Source: Casuarius casuarius
Taxonomy: Eukaryota > Chordata > Aves > Casuariiformes > Casuariidae
Direction of reading: 5' to 3'
NCBI GenBank assembly: GCA_003342895.1
Contig: PTFA01000042.1
Location: forward strand, 558,001 to 622,000
Length of the DNA stretch: 64,000 nt
This document shows positions 51,201 to 64,000 of the stretch, piece after piece; the first letter of the stretch is position 1, and each line of letters starts with the position of its first letter. The translations under genes and the position numbers were made by a program. Under the pieces are notes generated by a model. The model saw only the letters and a program-made list of their open reading frames with translations. It had not been told where the DNA came from and did no database searches.

Positions 51201-52348
51201 CAGCCCAAACCCTTTTCTCTTTCTGAGAAAATTGCCAGTACATACCCAAACTGTCATCCAGCTGACTCCTGCTTCAATATACAGCTGTTGCCCCCCTATC
51301 CCACATATACATACTGACTACTCATTTTGGACAGCTTCCTTCCTATCTCTCCCATTCCCCCATCTAGCTTCTCTCTACATACCACTGTGGAAAGCACACT
51401 CTGTCTGAGGCAAGAGTACGTGCCCAGACTTGTCTTGATTTTCTCTAGGTGTGAGTCAGAACTATGATATTACAGATCATCAATTAGCTGCACATCAGCA
51501 ACGCAGAATGCATCTGCACGTTTGGTCTTGGCTTTTATATTTGCTTGTGGCCTTCCCGACCACGTCTTTTAGACCACCACCTTCTCACAGATTTATGTTA
51601 AAAGCTTATGCCAGTGAGTTCATATGTGAATTTGGTCTATTAAAATGTAAACCATCAGAAGGCATATGTTCAACTGGCACAGTGCACTTCTACTTTCACA
51701 GAAGTAATGAACAAAAATAGTTTTCAGATTTATAGCAATCATCCTAAAATGTTATCAGTGCTATAGTACTGCACCTCCTCAGATCAGTTAAATTCATCCT
51801 CATTGGGAAAACGTTCAATTTCCCCAGCATTTCTTTATTCAGCTCCATGATCTATTCTCTTGGAAAATGAGATCAGCATGCACACATGGAATGCAAGAAG
51901 AACTGGGTGCAATTTTTTCAAGGACAATATTTTTCAATCCAAGCAGGGCTTGGCTTCTAACAACAACATATGTTGCAACAAATGTTCTTTTCTGTCGATG
52001 TTGTTCATTAGAAGATGAAATTTCCAAGTGAAATATTTAAACAATCACAGAAATTCTAAATATTCAGAAATCTCACCAGCAAAAGTAGGTTAAAAAGGAA
52101 GATCTGAAATAAAAGCCACCATTTTTCTTTGCATGTTCTATTTAAAAAGCCGAAAACTTTCTCTCTGAACACTGACAGAAGTACTATTGAATTGAACTGT
52201 ATATGAAAATTCACAGGAAAAACAAAAAATGAAAATTTCAAAAAAGTAATTTAAAAATATATTTTCCATTTATTTCCCAAAGATATTTATCTTTCCTCAG
52301 ATACATAAGAAATTTCCCACACACAGACCTTTTCCTCCTTCACATATT

Positions 52349-52367
52349 CACACACACACACACACAC
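52349..52367. repeat. (CA)9 dinucleotide microsatellite
   Basis: Nine uninterrupted CA units (plus a final C) within a CA-rich stretch. A standard, probably polymorphic, microsatellite. Confidence 0.9.
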
Positions 52368-55300
52368 CATTTATTTCTTATAGTAAGGCAGATTGTAAGA
52401 GCTGCGGTCCTTGGTTACATCTGCTAAAGGAAAAGCAAAGCAATAATACAATGCCATAGCCATGTCCCTGCCTTGGGTAGCAGACCTGACAAAGAAAACA
52501 ACTGCCCTAGCCCTGAAAGTAGAGAGCATTTATCTAATTCTGAGCCTCAAGCAGATGTATGCATCTCCCAGCCTCTAAGTAGAAGAAAAAAGTAGTATTA
52601 ATCTGTGCCCTGCCCTTAGCACAGGATAGTGGAGAAGTCACAGACTGAGTCTTCACTCCACCTCAGCCACCCAGAACCATCTGCAGTCACAGGGTATTCT
52701 TTTTCCAGTATTTTTTCAAGTATTTTCAATTAAGTATAAAACTAAAACAAGAAAAAATTCTATTAAAAATAAATGTTTCAAATATATGTCCAGTCTATGT
52801 CTGCAACAGCCTAAATGAGTATTAGTGAGTTTCAAAAAGAGTATTGAATAATATGTTACTGATCAGTTATTACCAGTTTATTAAAATTTCTCCAGAACGA
52901 AATGCCACACGGTGTCCTGCTCCCACTCCCACTGAGTATGATAACAGCAAAACTCCCATTCTCTTATTTTAATGCAAATAGTTTATTTCTCCAAAGAAAG
53001 TAAAACAAGAGTGCTCTCACATTCTGACTAAAGGACAGGCAAAATCTGTTTTTTGTCCTCATACAGCTTGCCTGGCTATTGTGGAGCTCCATGGGAACAC
53101 ATGTGAAGGTCCTGTGCCTGGATGGCCCCTCAGGCCCACTTGGGAAAAGCACTCTACTGTTGTTACCCAGAAGCACCCCAGGAGCAAGAGGCATTGCATC
53201 TCCTCCAGCCCTCAGCCTCCTCTGGCCAAATGCTCAGGGACAGCGGGGCTGGGTGGAAGTGTCCCCCAGCGCAAGGCCAGGGCAGGCTGGAGCTTCCTCA
53301 GGTCTTCCTGCAGTGTGGAAGGTGAACCCCTACCAAGAGCCACCCAAGCAGATGCTTCATGTGTCTTCACTGCCAGATGAAGAGAAAATGCCCCATGACA
53401 TGCATCAACTGCTCTGCTGCCAGGTCCTCTTGGAGGTGAGCACCTCAGGTGAATGTTTCTGATCTCCAGCTGCAGCTTCCCAGGCAGCCACAGGAGTTAG
53501 TTCAGCCCCAGTGCTCACTGAAATAGAGAGGGAAGGGCTGAATACATCCCAGACTGATATATCTCAATAGGGTGAAAATAGATCAACCAGTATCCTAGGA
53601 GATGGAATTGAAGGACTTCTGAATCCATCATTTGTGGTCCCACAAGCTCACTCCTGCCCTCAGCCCTGCCTGGATTTGCTGCCTCACTATCAGCAGTTGT
53701 TTCTCTCCTTTTCCAGCCAGAGTACAGGATCCAAGGGTCAGTCCTTATATGGTTGTATGTTAGGATACATCTCCACCATGTGGTATGGCATGGCATAGAG
53801 GGGCCTGAGCTCTAAATTAGGTTGAGTGCCCCAGCAGCTCCAGGTGAGTTAATTGAAGTTGTGACTAGACTGCTCCATGAAATGATTTCTGCAAGGCCTG
53901 TCAATCTGCAGCCTATACACCCCTTGATAGCTACTGGCAGATAAATGGAAGAGCCCTTATGGTATTGCGAGATGTAATTAAAACAATATTTTCATACACA
54001 AATTCTTACATCCACCCTTGAAAACATGTAGACCAAGGCAGCTGTGTAAGGCAACACTCAGTAATAAGTCATCCGTTCTAATCAATATCAAAACAGAAAA
54101 AATATATCTTATAGACATAACAGTCCCCTAATTGCGCAATTCAGCAATATTTCTTAAGCTATAGCAATCTGTCTAGCTGCTTCATACAGTTCTCACCTCA
54201 GTAGTATCTGAGCATCTTTCAATTTATGGCTATAATGTTGGACACCCCTCAATTAAGAATGACAATACACAGCACTTTTCAATGGCCTTTGTCAGCTAGT
54301 AACCACATTACAGTTATTAATTAAGCTTCCTGATACTCATCAGATGTAGGTTACAAAGTACAGCATGGTTATCTCTGTTCAGTGGCAAAAAGCTGCTAAT
54401 GCAAACTTACAGGTGTCCAGAGATCAGAAAATGCAGTACATGGGTCATGCCTCAGTAGTTTGTTACATTGTGGTTACCATCCTTTTTCAGGACTGAAAAG
54501 CCTCTTTTCTTCTCTGCTTTCCCAAAATACTTGCATGCATTGTCAGCATTTCCAATTCATTTTCCCTTCCCGTTAGATCATCAGCAATTTAGAAGCCATT
54601 AGGATATAAAAATTGCTTACTGGCTGTCTGGTCTCTGAATGTGTTGATGAAACAGGCCTCCAAGCATGTACACAGGGGTAGGAGCGAGGCTGTGGTGCTC
54701 TTAAAAGTTTCTTCTAACTCAGGTTCAAAATGCTCCATGCTGCCTGTAAATCAGATTCAGTGGCTGCTGAGCTCCTTCCTCATGGACCTGGCCATGGGGA
54801 GAGCACATACAGAGCAGGAGCACATACATCTGTAGGCAATAACAAGCCTCCATTAAGAAAACTATTGGGCCTAAAGTCTTCACACAAGTCAGCCTGCAAA
54901 TGTGCAGTACAATCCACTGGGCCGTACACTTTAGTGATAGTCAAGTTCTTTTTTGAGTAAGACACCCGACAGGGTAAGTGTCAAGCAACCCAAATCATTC
55001 AGGGCAAGATCAGAGTCATCACTTGATTCTTGCATCTCTGCACAAAAGAGCTGCAGGAATCTGGTTTTCATGAGAAGAGTTCATATGTTTGTTTTCTGGA
55101 GAAAAGGAAAAAAATCTCAGGAATCATTTCTGAATTGTCTCCAGTTTTGGAATACTTCCCCTATTCCACCTCTTGCAAGGTACCCAGCAGCTTCAGGACA
55201 ATTCAAGGTTACATATTGGACCACTTACAGAAGTCAACCTTGAAAAGAGAGAAGTTTTTACTTTTATCTAGGACAAAGTAGTGTTCCCTTATAATCCCAA

Positions 55301-56380
55301 TGATAGGAAACTCAAAGGCATGCCTGCAGCAGTGATTTAAACTAGCCTTTTGACTTTGCTCTAAAAGAGCCTAGAAGAGCTCATGCGGTCACATACAGCT
55401 GTTCCTGGCATCCTGCTGTGACCTGAGCTTGCCATAGTGGTAGAGTCAAACCTGCACCCTGTGAAGAGCTGAGCCTCTCATGCCAGGGAGGGGAGAGGGT
55501 GAGAGGCAGGGCTAGCCCCTGCCCCCGCTGCCTGGGGGGCACGGGAGGGCAGAGAGCAGCCCAGCAGGTCCCAGCCCAGCTCTGGCAGGGTCACCAGAGA
55601 GGTTTTGGCCGTTTCCCACCACCAGCAGACGCCTCCCATTGGCCATTGTCTGCAAGAGCAGATAAAATCTGTATGCCAGGTATGGCCTAGCAGCAAGAAC
55701 AGTGCCTTGGTCCCCTCGGTGCTTCGCTCCTGGACAAATGTCCTTAACCTGCAGCCCAGAGTTGCCTGCTCCAGCGCGCCTGGGGGCACTGAGCACTAAA
55801 CCTCACGTTTCCTCAGCTCAGCACCCAGCTGAGCTGACATGATTGAGACCTTGCAGAGGTTAAGCACCTGATTAAGCAAAGTGCTACAGGCCATGGTAAT
55901 TAGATGCTTTGCCAGCCCAAGGTCACCGAATCATCAGGTTGAGACACTATTTCTTTGGGAAAGACCAGCTTAAAAAATAAGCAAGTACCTTTAGGGTCCA
56001 GTCTCAGCCCATTAAACAATGCTGTGTACTTATGCCATATCTGACAGTTTAAATCAGATTTCTAAGTCAAGATTTTATGAATCTATTCTACTTGATTGGA
56101 TCTAAAATCTATAAAATGTGCACCCATTTTTACTACACATATGCAACCATTTAATAGAAAATAAGTCTAATATTGGAATGCTGGTGGGCTAGAAGATGTT
56201 TTACCGCAGCTGTAAAAATTACTATTACCTTTTAAGTTTGACAGTAATCAGATCAGTGTCTTACAGATAACAGCTCCTATGTCTTGAAATGTTATGTCTG
56301 AAACATTATAGCAATTTGCTATTAAATAACAAGGCTAAGGTTACTCCTGACAACACTGACTAACAAATTCTGTTCAAATT

Positions 56381-56398
56381 AAAAAAAAAAAAAAAAAA
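56381..56398. repeat. Poly(A) run, 18 nt
   Basis: Eighteen uninterrupted A. The sequence upstream does not resemble a processed gene copy, so it is treated as a simple repeat. Confidence 0.85.
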
Positions 56399-59300
56399 GT
56401 ACTATCCCTAAAATCACTTTCCTGCACAGGCAAAAAAAATATTATGTACCTTTTGACTAAAAACCTTACTCACAACCAACTGTCTTGGCTTCCATCCAGA
56501 AATAAAAGATGCAATAGATAACGACTGAAAACATACTAAAATCCTGTCCGTTCCCAGTGGCATCAATGTCAAGGTCTCATCCATTTTATGGATGCAACAA
56601 ATGCACAATAAACACGTTGCTAATCCAAGATTTGGTTACTGTAGGAAAGGAGCATATGGTTATGACTATCTCTTCACTCTTGTGAAAGAACTAGCCAGGT
56701 CAAAATTCCCTGTAATGGCCCTTTCTACTGCACTGTCCTTGCTAAGCAATAGGCACTATGTGTAGGTATTAAGAGACTAAAAAAAAAATGTGATAGAGAT
56801 GGATGAAGGGGAATGGAAAATACAGGGAAGAATTCAGTATGAATGTAGGCACACCTTTTCAGTACTAAACCTTTCTCTTCCCCCTTTCCCCAGTGTCCCA
56901 GATAATCCTTATCTAAATATTGTATTATAAAACTCTGTTGTCTTTTATCTTTTTACTCCATGTTTTTGTATTAAATCTTTATCTTTTTCTATTTCGTTTA
57001 TATCAGCCTCTGGCCTTTTCGCATTTAAGAATTTGCTTTCTGCAGAAATTTCCCATTAGGAGTAGCAAAAATTTTAAGTATTTCTGTGGGTAAATAAGCA
57101 CACAAGAGCTGATGTTGATGAGAGAAAAGATATGGGCATTTTAGCATGAATTCATTTTCCTAAAAGTTAAAGACAAGTCACATCTTTTTTTTTTTTTTTT
57201 CTTATAATGATACTTTCCATAGGATGAAGGCATGCTGAAGGCAGTGCAACGAAATTACACCAATTTACAATATTGCAACACATCAAAACTCCAGCCTGCT
57301 GTCTCCGGAGTGTGCCTCTAGCTCCCATAAACAGCTCTGGAGTTCTTTGGAGGAAACATTTACTTTATAATTCTACCACAAACTAGAAATTCAGCATCAG
57401 CTATAGTATTGTTAAATTATTCCCTACTCGCAAAAGCAGCTGTGAAAGAGCATTATCATTACAGACCTGAAACACGCTTTTCTTTTTTGGTTACAAATTC
57501 TCATTTAAAGTTGTCAATGAATATTAATTCTCATTATCCTGAAATGCAACTGAGCGTGTATTCAATCATAAATTCCTAGTAAGATGATCAAGACCTCATA
57601 TTTTCCATTGCCACTTGAGTTTTTGTCTGTTAGACAAGGAATTGCTTTTCTGAGATGGAATTTGAATTTTGATACTATTCTCCACTGTGTCTTTCAGAGC
57701 AAAAATAGAATCTTGATTCTTGTGGATTTTTCTTCTATGTTCTATGACCACTGCCAATATAGCCTGCATACAAAATTAGCATTCCCTTTCCTCATATATT
57801 TCAAAGCAGAAAAATCCTTTTCTTTACCAAATACATATTTACTCTGACCTTATCATGCCATACAAAAAAGCTGGACTTGGATTACAGCTCCACTGCCACA
57901 AAGCTGTGGCTGCAGAACAAGTAGCAGAAGCGGCACTACATTCACCCTGGCTGCCACTTGTAACAACAGAAATGCAAGCACAGACTGTAGTACAGAGCGT
58001 ATAGGTTCACCAGGGATCTTGGATCCCATTTCGGAGCCTATGCTAAAGTCCAAGCCACTGACCCACCTTTGCTACCATTACTGCTGCTAGCCAAGTAAAA
58101 CTTAGGATGTGTCCTAGTGTGGTAGTCACATTTCTATCTGAGTAGATATGGCAATTATTGTATGGAGCTATCTGCAAAAGCTGTGCAAAATATTTTGAGT
58201 GAGTGATGAATCCTCAGGCTTACATTTCCAGGTACTTGGCCTCAGGTTTACTGGCTTTATAATTATAACAGAAACCTCCTCCTACTTATTCACCCTCACA
58301 CCATGCCGCTTGAGGTTCTCATAATCTATGTAAGAAATGAAAATACTGGGGCCAGGCATAGCTGAGAGAGAGAAAATTCTGCTGTTAGGAATTCCGCCTG
58401 GAAATGTATTAATTTTCCTCATGTTATACACCCAAATAAACCTACACAGGATGTTTGCTTCCAACCAATGTAGCCTTCGGGGTTTAATTTGCTGAAAGCT
58501 CCACAAATTGAGCCCTGCTGAGTTTGCTTTGCCATGGTTATAAAGTTTAAAATGAGACAGGAACAGCCATAGGATATCTAATTATGTCCTCCAGCAAAGT
58601 GAAATGGTGAACACCTGAGTTCAGGTGATAATATGATCCAATATTTTTAAGTGTAATGGAAACTGTCATTGTTGTTCTTGGATATCTTTGAACTGCTGAA
58701 ATAATGTGGTCCTGGAGAGAAATGCAAAGATGCAGCTCATACAGAAGTAGAGAGCACACTCAAGGTGAGACACTGTGTCACATTCTTGACACTTTTCTTG
58801 CTACTCTTTTAAAAATATGTAATGTCTTATGGAACTCTGGTAAGACTTACCTTTGCTTTCCTTCCCTATATGAAAAATGAATATAAAAGTCTCAAAAATA
58901 GTGAAGCTACATGAATAGTCTGTTTTAATAAGCCTGCCTGCATCATCTTGCCAAGAACTTGTTTTCTTTAGATTTAATAGCATAGCTAGTTTTACCAAAC
59001 AGCATCTATACTTAAAATACATGGTCACATACTGGTTCAGAGCAGGAAATCTGCTGTCGTCTAGTAAAGAAATGACAAAATGAGTCAACCACCATGGCTC
59101 ATCCTGAAGTCAGCCCCTGCAGGAAAGCCTATTCTCAGGAATCATGTCCTTCATTCCCTGATGGCCTTGCTCTCTTCTACCTTTACAGCTGGCCTCAAAT
59201 TTCTCTTCATTGCTCTCTACAGTCCTCGGTGGCTTGTGGACCTGTTATTCGCAGTGGTGTGTTGGGTTGAAGCCTTGAGTGTGAAAGCTATTGCTTTTGG

Positions 59301-60210
59301 AAAGCTTTCTGGAAGTCATCCTTTCTCAGAGAAGAAGACGCTTTGAGTCTGTCTCAAAAGAGGCATGCTGTTTTGTTTATTTGTTTTGGCTTCTCCTGGC
59401 TTGGTTCCTTGGGAAACTGGCTTATAGACTCTTGGCTTTTGGGAATCTGGCTGTCTATGACTACAGTGCTGGCTGTCCTCCTAACTTCCCAGAGGGTTAT
59501 TTTTTCTCTCTCTGCTGCTTTGGAAAGAATCACCCACTCCCTAGTTTGTTTTGTGTAGAGGTTCAATAAATGGAAGGAGATATTCCCACCTGGGCCATGT
59601 AGACCTCAGCCCTAGAAGGATGGCACTGGGAACTCCCAGTCCCAGAACTAGCAATGTCAAGCAGTCTGATGAAACACAGCATTGTGGCCACCTCTTATGG
59701 CCATTGTTGCCCCAGTACTTTGTGTGCTTACTACATATTTTTTTTAATTAGAATTTGTGTTGCTTTGTCTTAAATATACCCATCATTAGCGGAAAAAAAT
59801 TGCTAGTGGATATGAAGATAGTGAACCTGCTCTAGCAATCCTCACACTGCCGTTAGAGGAACTGTGGCAGCTGTGAAGGGTGCTGCAGTCTTTGTGTTCA
59901 GGTTACAAAAGCCCCACGGTGCTTTGCAGACAGGATTGCATTTTCTTTTAAATAGCCCTGATTTGAGAAAAACTTTTTCAGCTCTCCCATAGATCAGAAA
60001 GTTTCACTTACAGAGCTGGGAACTGAGGAGTCCCTAGATTTCAGCCCTGGGTTATAATCTGATTTACTAATCACTATGTGAAAGGTAGCGCAAAAATTTC
60101 AAGCACATCCCCATCTGTGCATATCACAAATTTTGACACAGACTCTCATGGAAGGTGGTACTTGCCTTAAAAAGGAGAGAGGACAAGCATGTGACAGGAT
60201 TGATCTAGGA

Positions 60211-60313
60211 CCTAATTTTCCAGTGCATCGTGTCCAGTTTATGCTAGATTTGCCTCAGTGAAGTCACTGAATTTACACTGATTAGGGTTAGCATAACATA
60301 ATGGAAAATTAGG
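60211..60313. mobile_element. MITE-like element with 12-bp perfect terminal inverted repeats
   Basis: CCTAATTTTCCA at 60,211-60,222 is the exact reverse complement of TGGAAAATTAGG at 60,302-60,313. The roughly 80 bp between contain CAGTGAAGTCACTGAATTTA and CACTGATTAGGG, recalling a common amniote short repeat with AGTCAATGGAGTTACACTGATT-like cores. No coding capacity. It fits a short non-autonomous DNA transposon relic; possible decayed relatives lie near 17,050, 22,150 and 41,050. Confidence 0.6.
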
Positions 60314-63204
60314 CTCATGATTGCTATTGTTCTGGTCAGTACCGTGACTTTTTTTATAAAGTCTCTTTTGATGAACCGATGCCTACAACAAAACTACCCA
60401 TTATTTTCAGGATTTGTCTTCCAGTGTGCTGCACTTTGAGTACTCACAGATATCTGCACCAGCTACATGTCAATTCTGTTTTGTCATCGTTTCATGCCCA
60501 CTTTGCATAAAAGTGAGCATAAAAGGCAGGGTGGAAGGCAAGGGAAAGCGGCCCCTTTGGCAGCAGCCTCCCTGCTGCCTGGGCAGCCCTTGGCCCCTGG
60601 ATTTAACACTCCGGAGGGATCTCAGCCAAGGCCAAGCAAAAGGCACCAACCTGTGTCTGCTCCGTGATCATCCAGCAAAGGTTATACAGGGACGGAGGGA
60701 AAACCAGCACTCCACGTAGCGGCGGTGTCTCTTTTCGGATATAAATGCTGAGGTGTTGACAAGGAAATTGTTTCCCTCGCGAACAGGGCCCGGACCCTTC
60801 TGCGGGAAGTGATCTGCAGAAAAACTGCCGGAGAGGTTCTCATGCTCGCAGAAATTGTGGGGGTGGTAAAAAGGTGTGCGCACTGGGAAGTTAAAAACAA
60901 CTCCAAGCCTAATGACTGTTTTTAGCGGTGACCTGGAGGCAACAAGAAAGCAGGAAAAGCACTGTGCGTGCTCTCTGATTTATTACCACCCATTGTCTAA
61001 AATAAAGCAAATCAAAAAGATTGTTAAGTCCTCCTGTGGTCTCAGGTACCAAATGTGCCAAACAAACAATTCCATTGCTTGTTGTTAACACGTCCCAGAG
61101 ATGTGAAACAAAAGGTACAAGCGATATGTTGCTCCCCTCTCTAATTTTAAACGCAGTTCTTCAGACAAGATGTTCCTTAACACAAATTCATTATAAGGCA
61201 GCAACAACAGCGAGGCGAAGTGAAATAAAAACCCCACACCTCCTTGGGGAGGTACAGCATTTCTAACACTTCAAGGGGTAAGCAGACATAACAGAACTGT
61301 GTGCTATTGCCAAGCTGTAGTTAAAAGAAGAAAGGCTAATGTGAGATTACACTGTTCTTCAGTTTATAGCTCAAGAGAGGAAAAGAATGATGGCAGACTA
61401 AGGCATGGAGGTGGGACGAATTACCATTACTTTCACAAAAGATGGACAGTTGGTTCTCTGAATTACGGAAAAATCTAGCTTAAATATAATAATTAGCACA
61501 GAATGGAAATGGAAGTTTCTTTCATACCAAATAGCAATTACTGAGGAGGCCTGGCTTTAAAAGCTAATGTGAGTTTTCAATGAATAGGGAACTAAGGACC
61601 AGATGTACAGAGAGCAATTTAATCATCGTAGGGGTATAAGGGGCTATGGTCAGCTCCAGTTAGCACGGTGGAATGAAAAAACACATATATTAAAATATCA
61701 ATAAAGGTAACAATGAAGCCATCTAAAAGATAGGCTAAGAATTAGTCACTGTGTATTTCTCCAGGCTGCATGGTGCTGCCAAATCAAAAGCTATTCATTC
61801 TGTTCACCCATGAAGAAAAAAAGGAAAAGAAATATATTACCCATGTATAGGAAATACAGGGAGGTCTGCAAGTCCTCCATAAGAATGACAGTCACTCAAA
61901 ATTGCCCAGCCCTCCAGGGCCAAGGCAGGAGGGGAGCCATGTGCCACCTGGCTTCTGTACGTACAACAGGCAAGAGTGAAAAGAAAGAGAAGACTGATCA
62001 CACTAGAAAAATGAGAAAGGCAGGAATTTCTAAGGGAAGCAGAGAAAAAGTGGACATGGGCAGGACAGAGGCAGCACTGCTGAGAAAGGGAGGAAGGGGT
62101 TAAATCTCCAGGAGAAGAGCAGAATAAGGAAGAAAGCGGAGTCCCACAGAGGGGGAGGAGGAGGGTGGTGCTCTGAAATGCTCAAAATCATGACAATGTG
62201 AATTAGTCTTGCCCTGAGATTTTGGACTCAGTCCATCTGTCTCTTAATACTTATCAGCTATATATCATCTTCAAGCACCTGGAGGAACATTAATCCTAAC
62301 ACCAGTCTTCTGAGGTAGATTTGTAATATTATTGTCCTCACCTATAAATAGGGCACCAGCAAGATGAGAAATGAGACCAGGCAGCTTACTGGGGAAGTCT
62401 TAAACTGTGTCTATACAAGGTGTCAAGTGGTGCTTTAATTCATGTTAGCCAGTGCTGGGAGCAGGGGGCGCTGCACCTTTTCTCCCAGTGTGAACAAATC
62501 CAGGCAAGCCATACTCTCTCCTCTGTCATACAAGGATAAACCGATGTATAGATTGAAATTGCATTTAAAAGCTGAGGAAGAGGGATCAGCCTTTATAATA
62601 TAAAGAGAGAACTTCTTGAAGGAGATCAATTTGACTGAGCCAAACTACCCAAGAGGGAAGAGAAGAGGGGAATGCAGCTGAGGAGAGGGCTCTCCATCAG
62701 CCAGGAGGGCAGGTCATGGGTTCATTTCAGGCCAGATCATACATATGGAAGGGGGGGATTAGGAGGCATTTCTCAATTGCAAAGGAATTTCTTTTCAATT
62801 TGAGGCCACTGAAATATTTTTTTACACAGAAGCTGTTAACATGAATGACGGAATTCCCCACTCACAGCCGATACATGGGCAGTAGTAGAACTTACACTTC
62901 CATCCCAGTGTTTCACCAAATTTTCCCCCAAGTGCTTTTAATATCTAATCACTTTCATTGTGAGTTGATTTGATTTTCTTTTAGTGTCACCAGCTGCTCC
63001 ACACACAAAAACGGTTGGCTGTGAACTTCAAAGTTTAACAGTGATTTGTGCTGCAGTTTCAAGCCAGAGTTCCTCTAGGAGAAGGTGAGAAGGAAATGTA
63101 GCTTGTCCTGATGGGGACACATTTTCTTTCTGTCTGTACTGGAAACCAGCTCTTCGGGTGCAACAAGTTCTTTGGATACATAAAAACAGGCAAAGCCCAT
63201 CAAA
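60314..63204. other. Intergenic, nothing firmly recognised
   Basis: Mixed-composition DNA with a moderately GC-rich stretch at 60,530-60,880 and a purine-rich plus strand at about 61,970-62,170. Open frames reach about 101 codons without domain similarity. A stretch near 62,405-62,480 (GTGTCTATACAAGG, then GGGAGCAGGGGGCGCTGC) has the feel of an old DNA-transposon end, but I cannot delimit it. Confidence 0.45.
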
Positions 63205-63900
63205 CTACAGGTGCATCCAGTCAATTATCCTGTTTCCAAAGTAGCTGATGGCAGGCAGCAGTTGTGTAACAATGTGGGAAGTGATGCTTCCCCAGAATAT
63301 TCCTAGAAGTCCCCCAGGACCAATTATCAGCTCAGATACTTGTCAATGCCTTTGTATTTAATGGCCCTCAGAGGATCTTGTCCCTAGTGCTATTTGTCCA
63401 ATAGCATTTTAAATCCATGTAACCTATAGTGCTATCTATAGTACTGTGGAGCTAAAAGTCCCACAGCTGAACTGTGCTCCATGTAAGGGACTATCTCCTT
63501 CTGCATCGAGCTCCTGTGATGGCTGTCTCATTCGACACTTCCTAGCTCTTTTATTGGAAGAGTCAGTAAACAGACTTCCCTGTTCAGCCTCTCCTTGTCA
63601 GTAATGATTTAATAGACCTTTACCATGCCCCTTTGTTGTCATTTCTTTCTCAGCCTGGAGAATCACTGCGTGTACTGAAGCCGTTCCATACGTTTGATGT
63701 CCTTGTTGTCCTTCTTGTTTTTTTTTCTCTGTTTCAGCTACATCCTCTCTGAGATGAGAGGGCCAGATGCAAATACACATTTAGGATGCAGGCACAGCAT
63801 GAATTTGTACAACAGCAGCATGCTGTTTTCTGTTTTATTCTTCACACCTTTCCTAATACTTCCTAATTTTCGATGTTTGTGTGATCAATAGCAAGCACTG
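63205..63900 (-). mobile_element. CR1/L3-type LINE, 3' region, antisense to plus
   Basis: The plus strand matches in order the reverse complement of an ancient amniote CR1/L3-family 3' region. It starts with the 3'-terminal ATCCAGTCAATTATCCTGTTTCC (only part needed: TCCAGTCAATTATCCTG), then ATGATTTAATAGACC and ACCATGCCCCTTTGTTGTC near 63,605-63,645. It continues with GAAGCCGTTCCATACGTTTG near 63,678, GAGATGAGAGGGCCAGATGC near 63,752, and CTGTTTTATTC with CCTTTCCTAATACTTCCTAA near 63,831-63,868. Similarity continues to about 63,870. Copies in this orientation have their 3' end at the left, so the element is on the minus strand and is 5'-truncated near 63,900. It is more complete than the other relics here but non-coding. 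Confidence 0.75.
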
Positions 63901-64000
63901 AGATGATGTTTTCATGCACCAAGCTATTATAAACCTAAGATCTCATTCTTGAGAGGTAGAGATCGCCTTAGAGAACATCATTTTATATGTGAAACTAGAA

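Larger units (their letters stand above)
45240..60210. other. Long intergenic region, no gene recognised
   Basis: About 15 kb of mostly AT-rich DNA. It includes a (CA)9 repeat at 52,349-52,367, an A18 run at 56,381-56,398, a T16 run at 57,185-57,200 and a purine-rich tract at about 46,905-46,945. GC-richer patches at 46,320-46,830, 53,080-53,470 and 55,470-55,800 carry open frames without convincing domains. No exon of TIAM1, which I recall as the next gene on this side in other amniotes, was recognised. Confidence 0.5.

Noticed and set aside
1..64000. CRISPR arrays, prokaryotic operons, tRNA or rRNA genes, exons of GRIK1 or TIAM1
   Set aside because: None was seen. No regularly spaced repeats, no cloverleaf with conserved boxes, and no frame matching the flanking genes expected from other amniotes.

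Overview
This is vertebrate nuclear DNA, most likely from a bird or another sauropsid. The only genes I can support are two intact, intronless claudin genes on the minus strand: CLDN17 at 29,149-29,817 and CLDN8 at 42,125-42,799. They lie about 12.3 kb apart in the same head-to-tail order that I recall for mammals, where GRIK1 lies on the CLDN17 side and TIAM1 beyond CLDN8. I found no exon of either flanking gene here. Three things point to a sauropsid: the short claudin spacing, interspersed repeats that are only decayed CR1/L3-type LINE pieces and small inverted-repeat elements, and no sign of Alu- or L1-like sequence. A turtle or crocodilian is not excluded. Three single ambiguous bases (282, 5191, 42502) suggest a draft assembly.

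Layout: 1-740 is a GT-rich, LTR-like stretch of uncertain nature. 741-18,050 is AT-rich intergenic DNA with a 38-bp T run, two AT-rich microsatellite patches and one strong hairpin (14,625-14,685). 18,060-18,690 is a plus-strand LINE reverse-transcriptase relic. 18,691-28,800 is intergenic. 28,800-29,960 is the CLDN17 locus with a TATA-like promoter. 29,961-36,400 is intergenic with several short local duplications. 36,420-38,170 is a second, longer plus-strand LINE relic, followed by GC-rich DNA ending in a small CR1-like 3' fragment. 40,121-41,080 holds traces of short inverted-repeat elements. 41,835-45,200 is the CLDN8 locus: 3' UTR, GC-rich CDS and, about 2.3 kb upstream, a CpG-rich block with a TATAAAG on the CLDN8 strand. 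45,240-63,200 is long intergenic DNA with one clear short terminal-inverted-repeat element (60,211-60,313). 63,205-63,900 is a minus-strand CR1/L3-type LINE 3' fragment.

Both products are four-pass tight-junction proteins that set paracellular ion selectivity in epithelia. Claudin-17 is known as an anion-pore former; claudin-8 is known mainly as a cation barrier that works with other claudins in the distal nephron and colon. They share the same ECL1 signature and C-terminal PDZ ligand, consistent with an old tandem duplication.

I did not find a previously undescribed system. The observations most worth following are residue changes in the claudin pore loop and membrane segments, the distal CLDN8 promoter candidate and the relic mobile elements.
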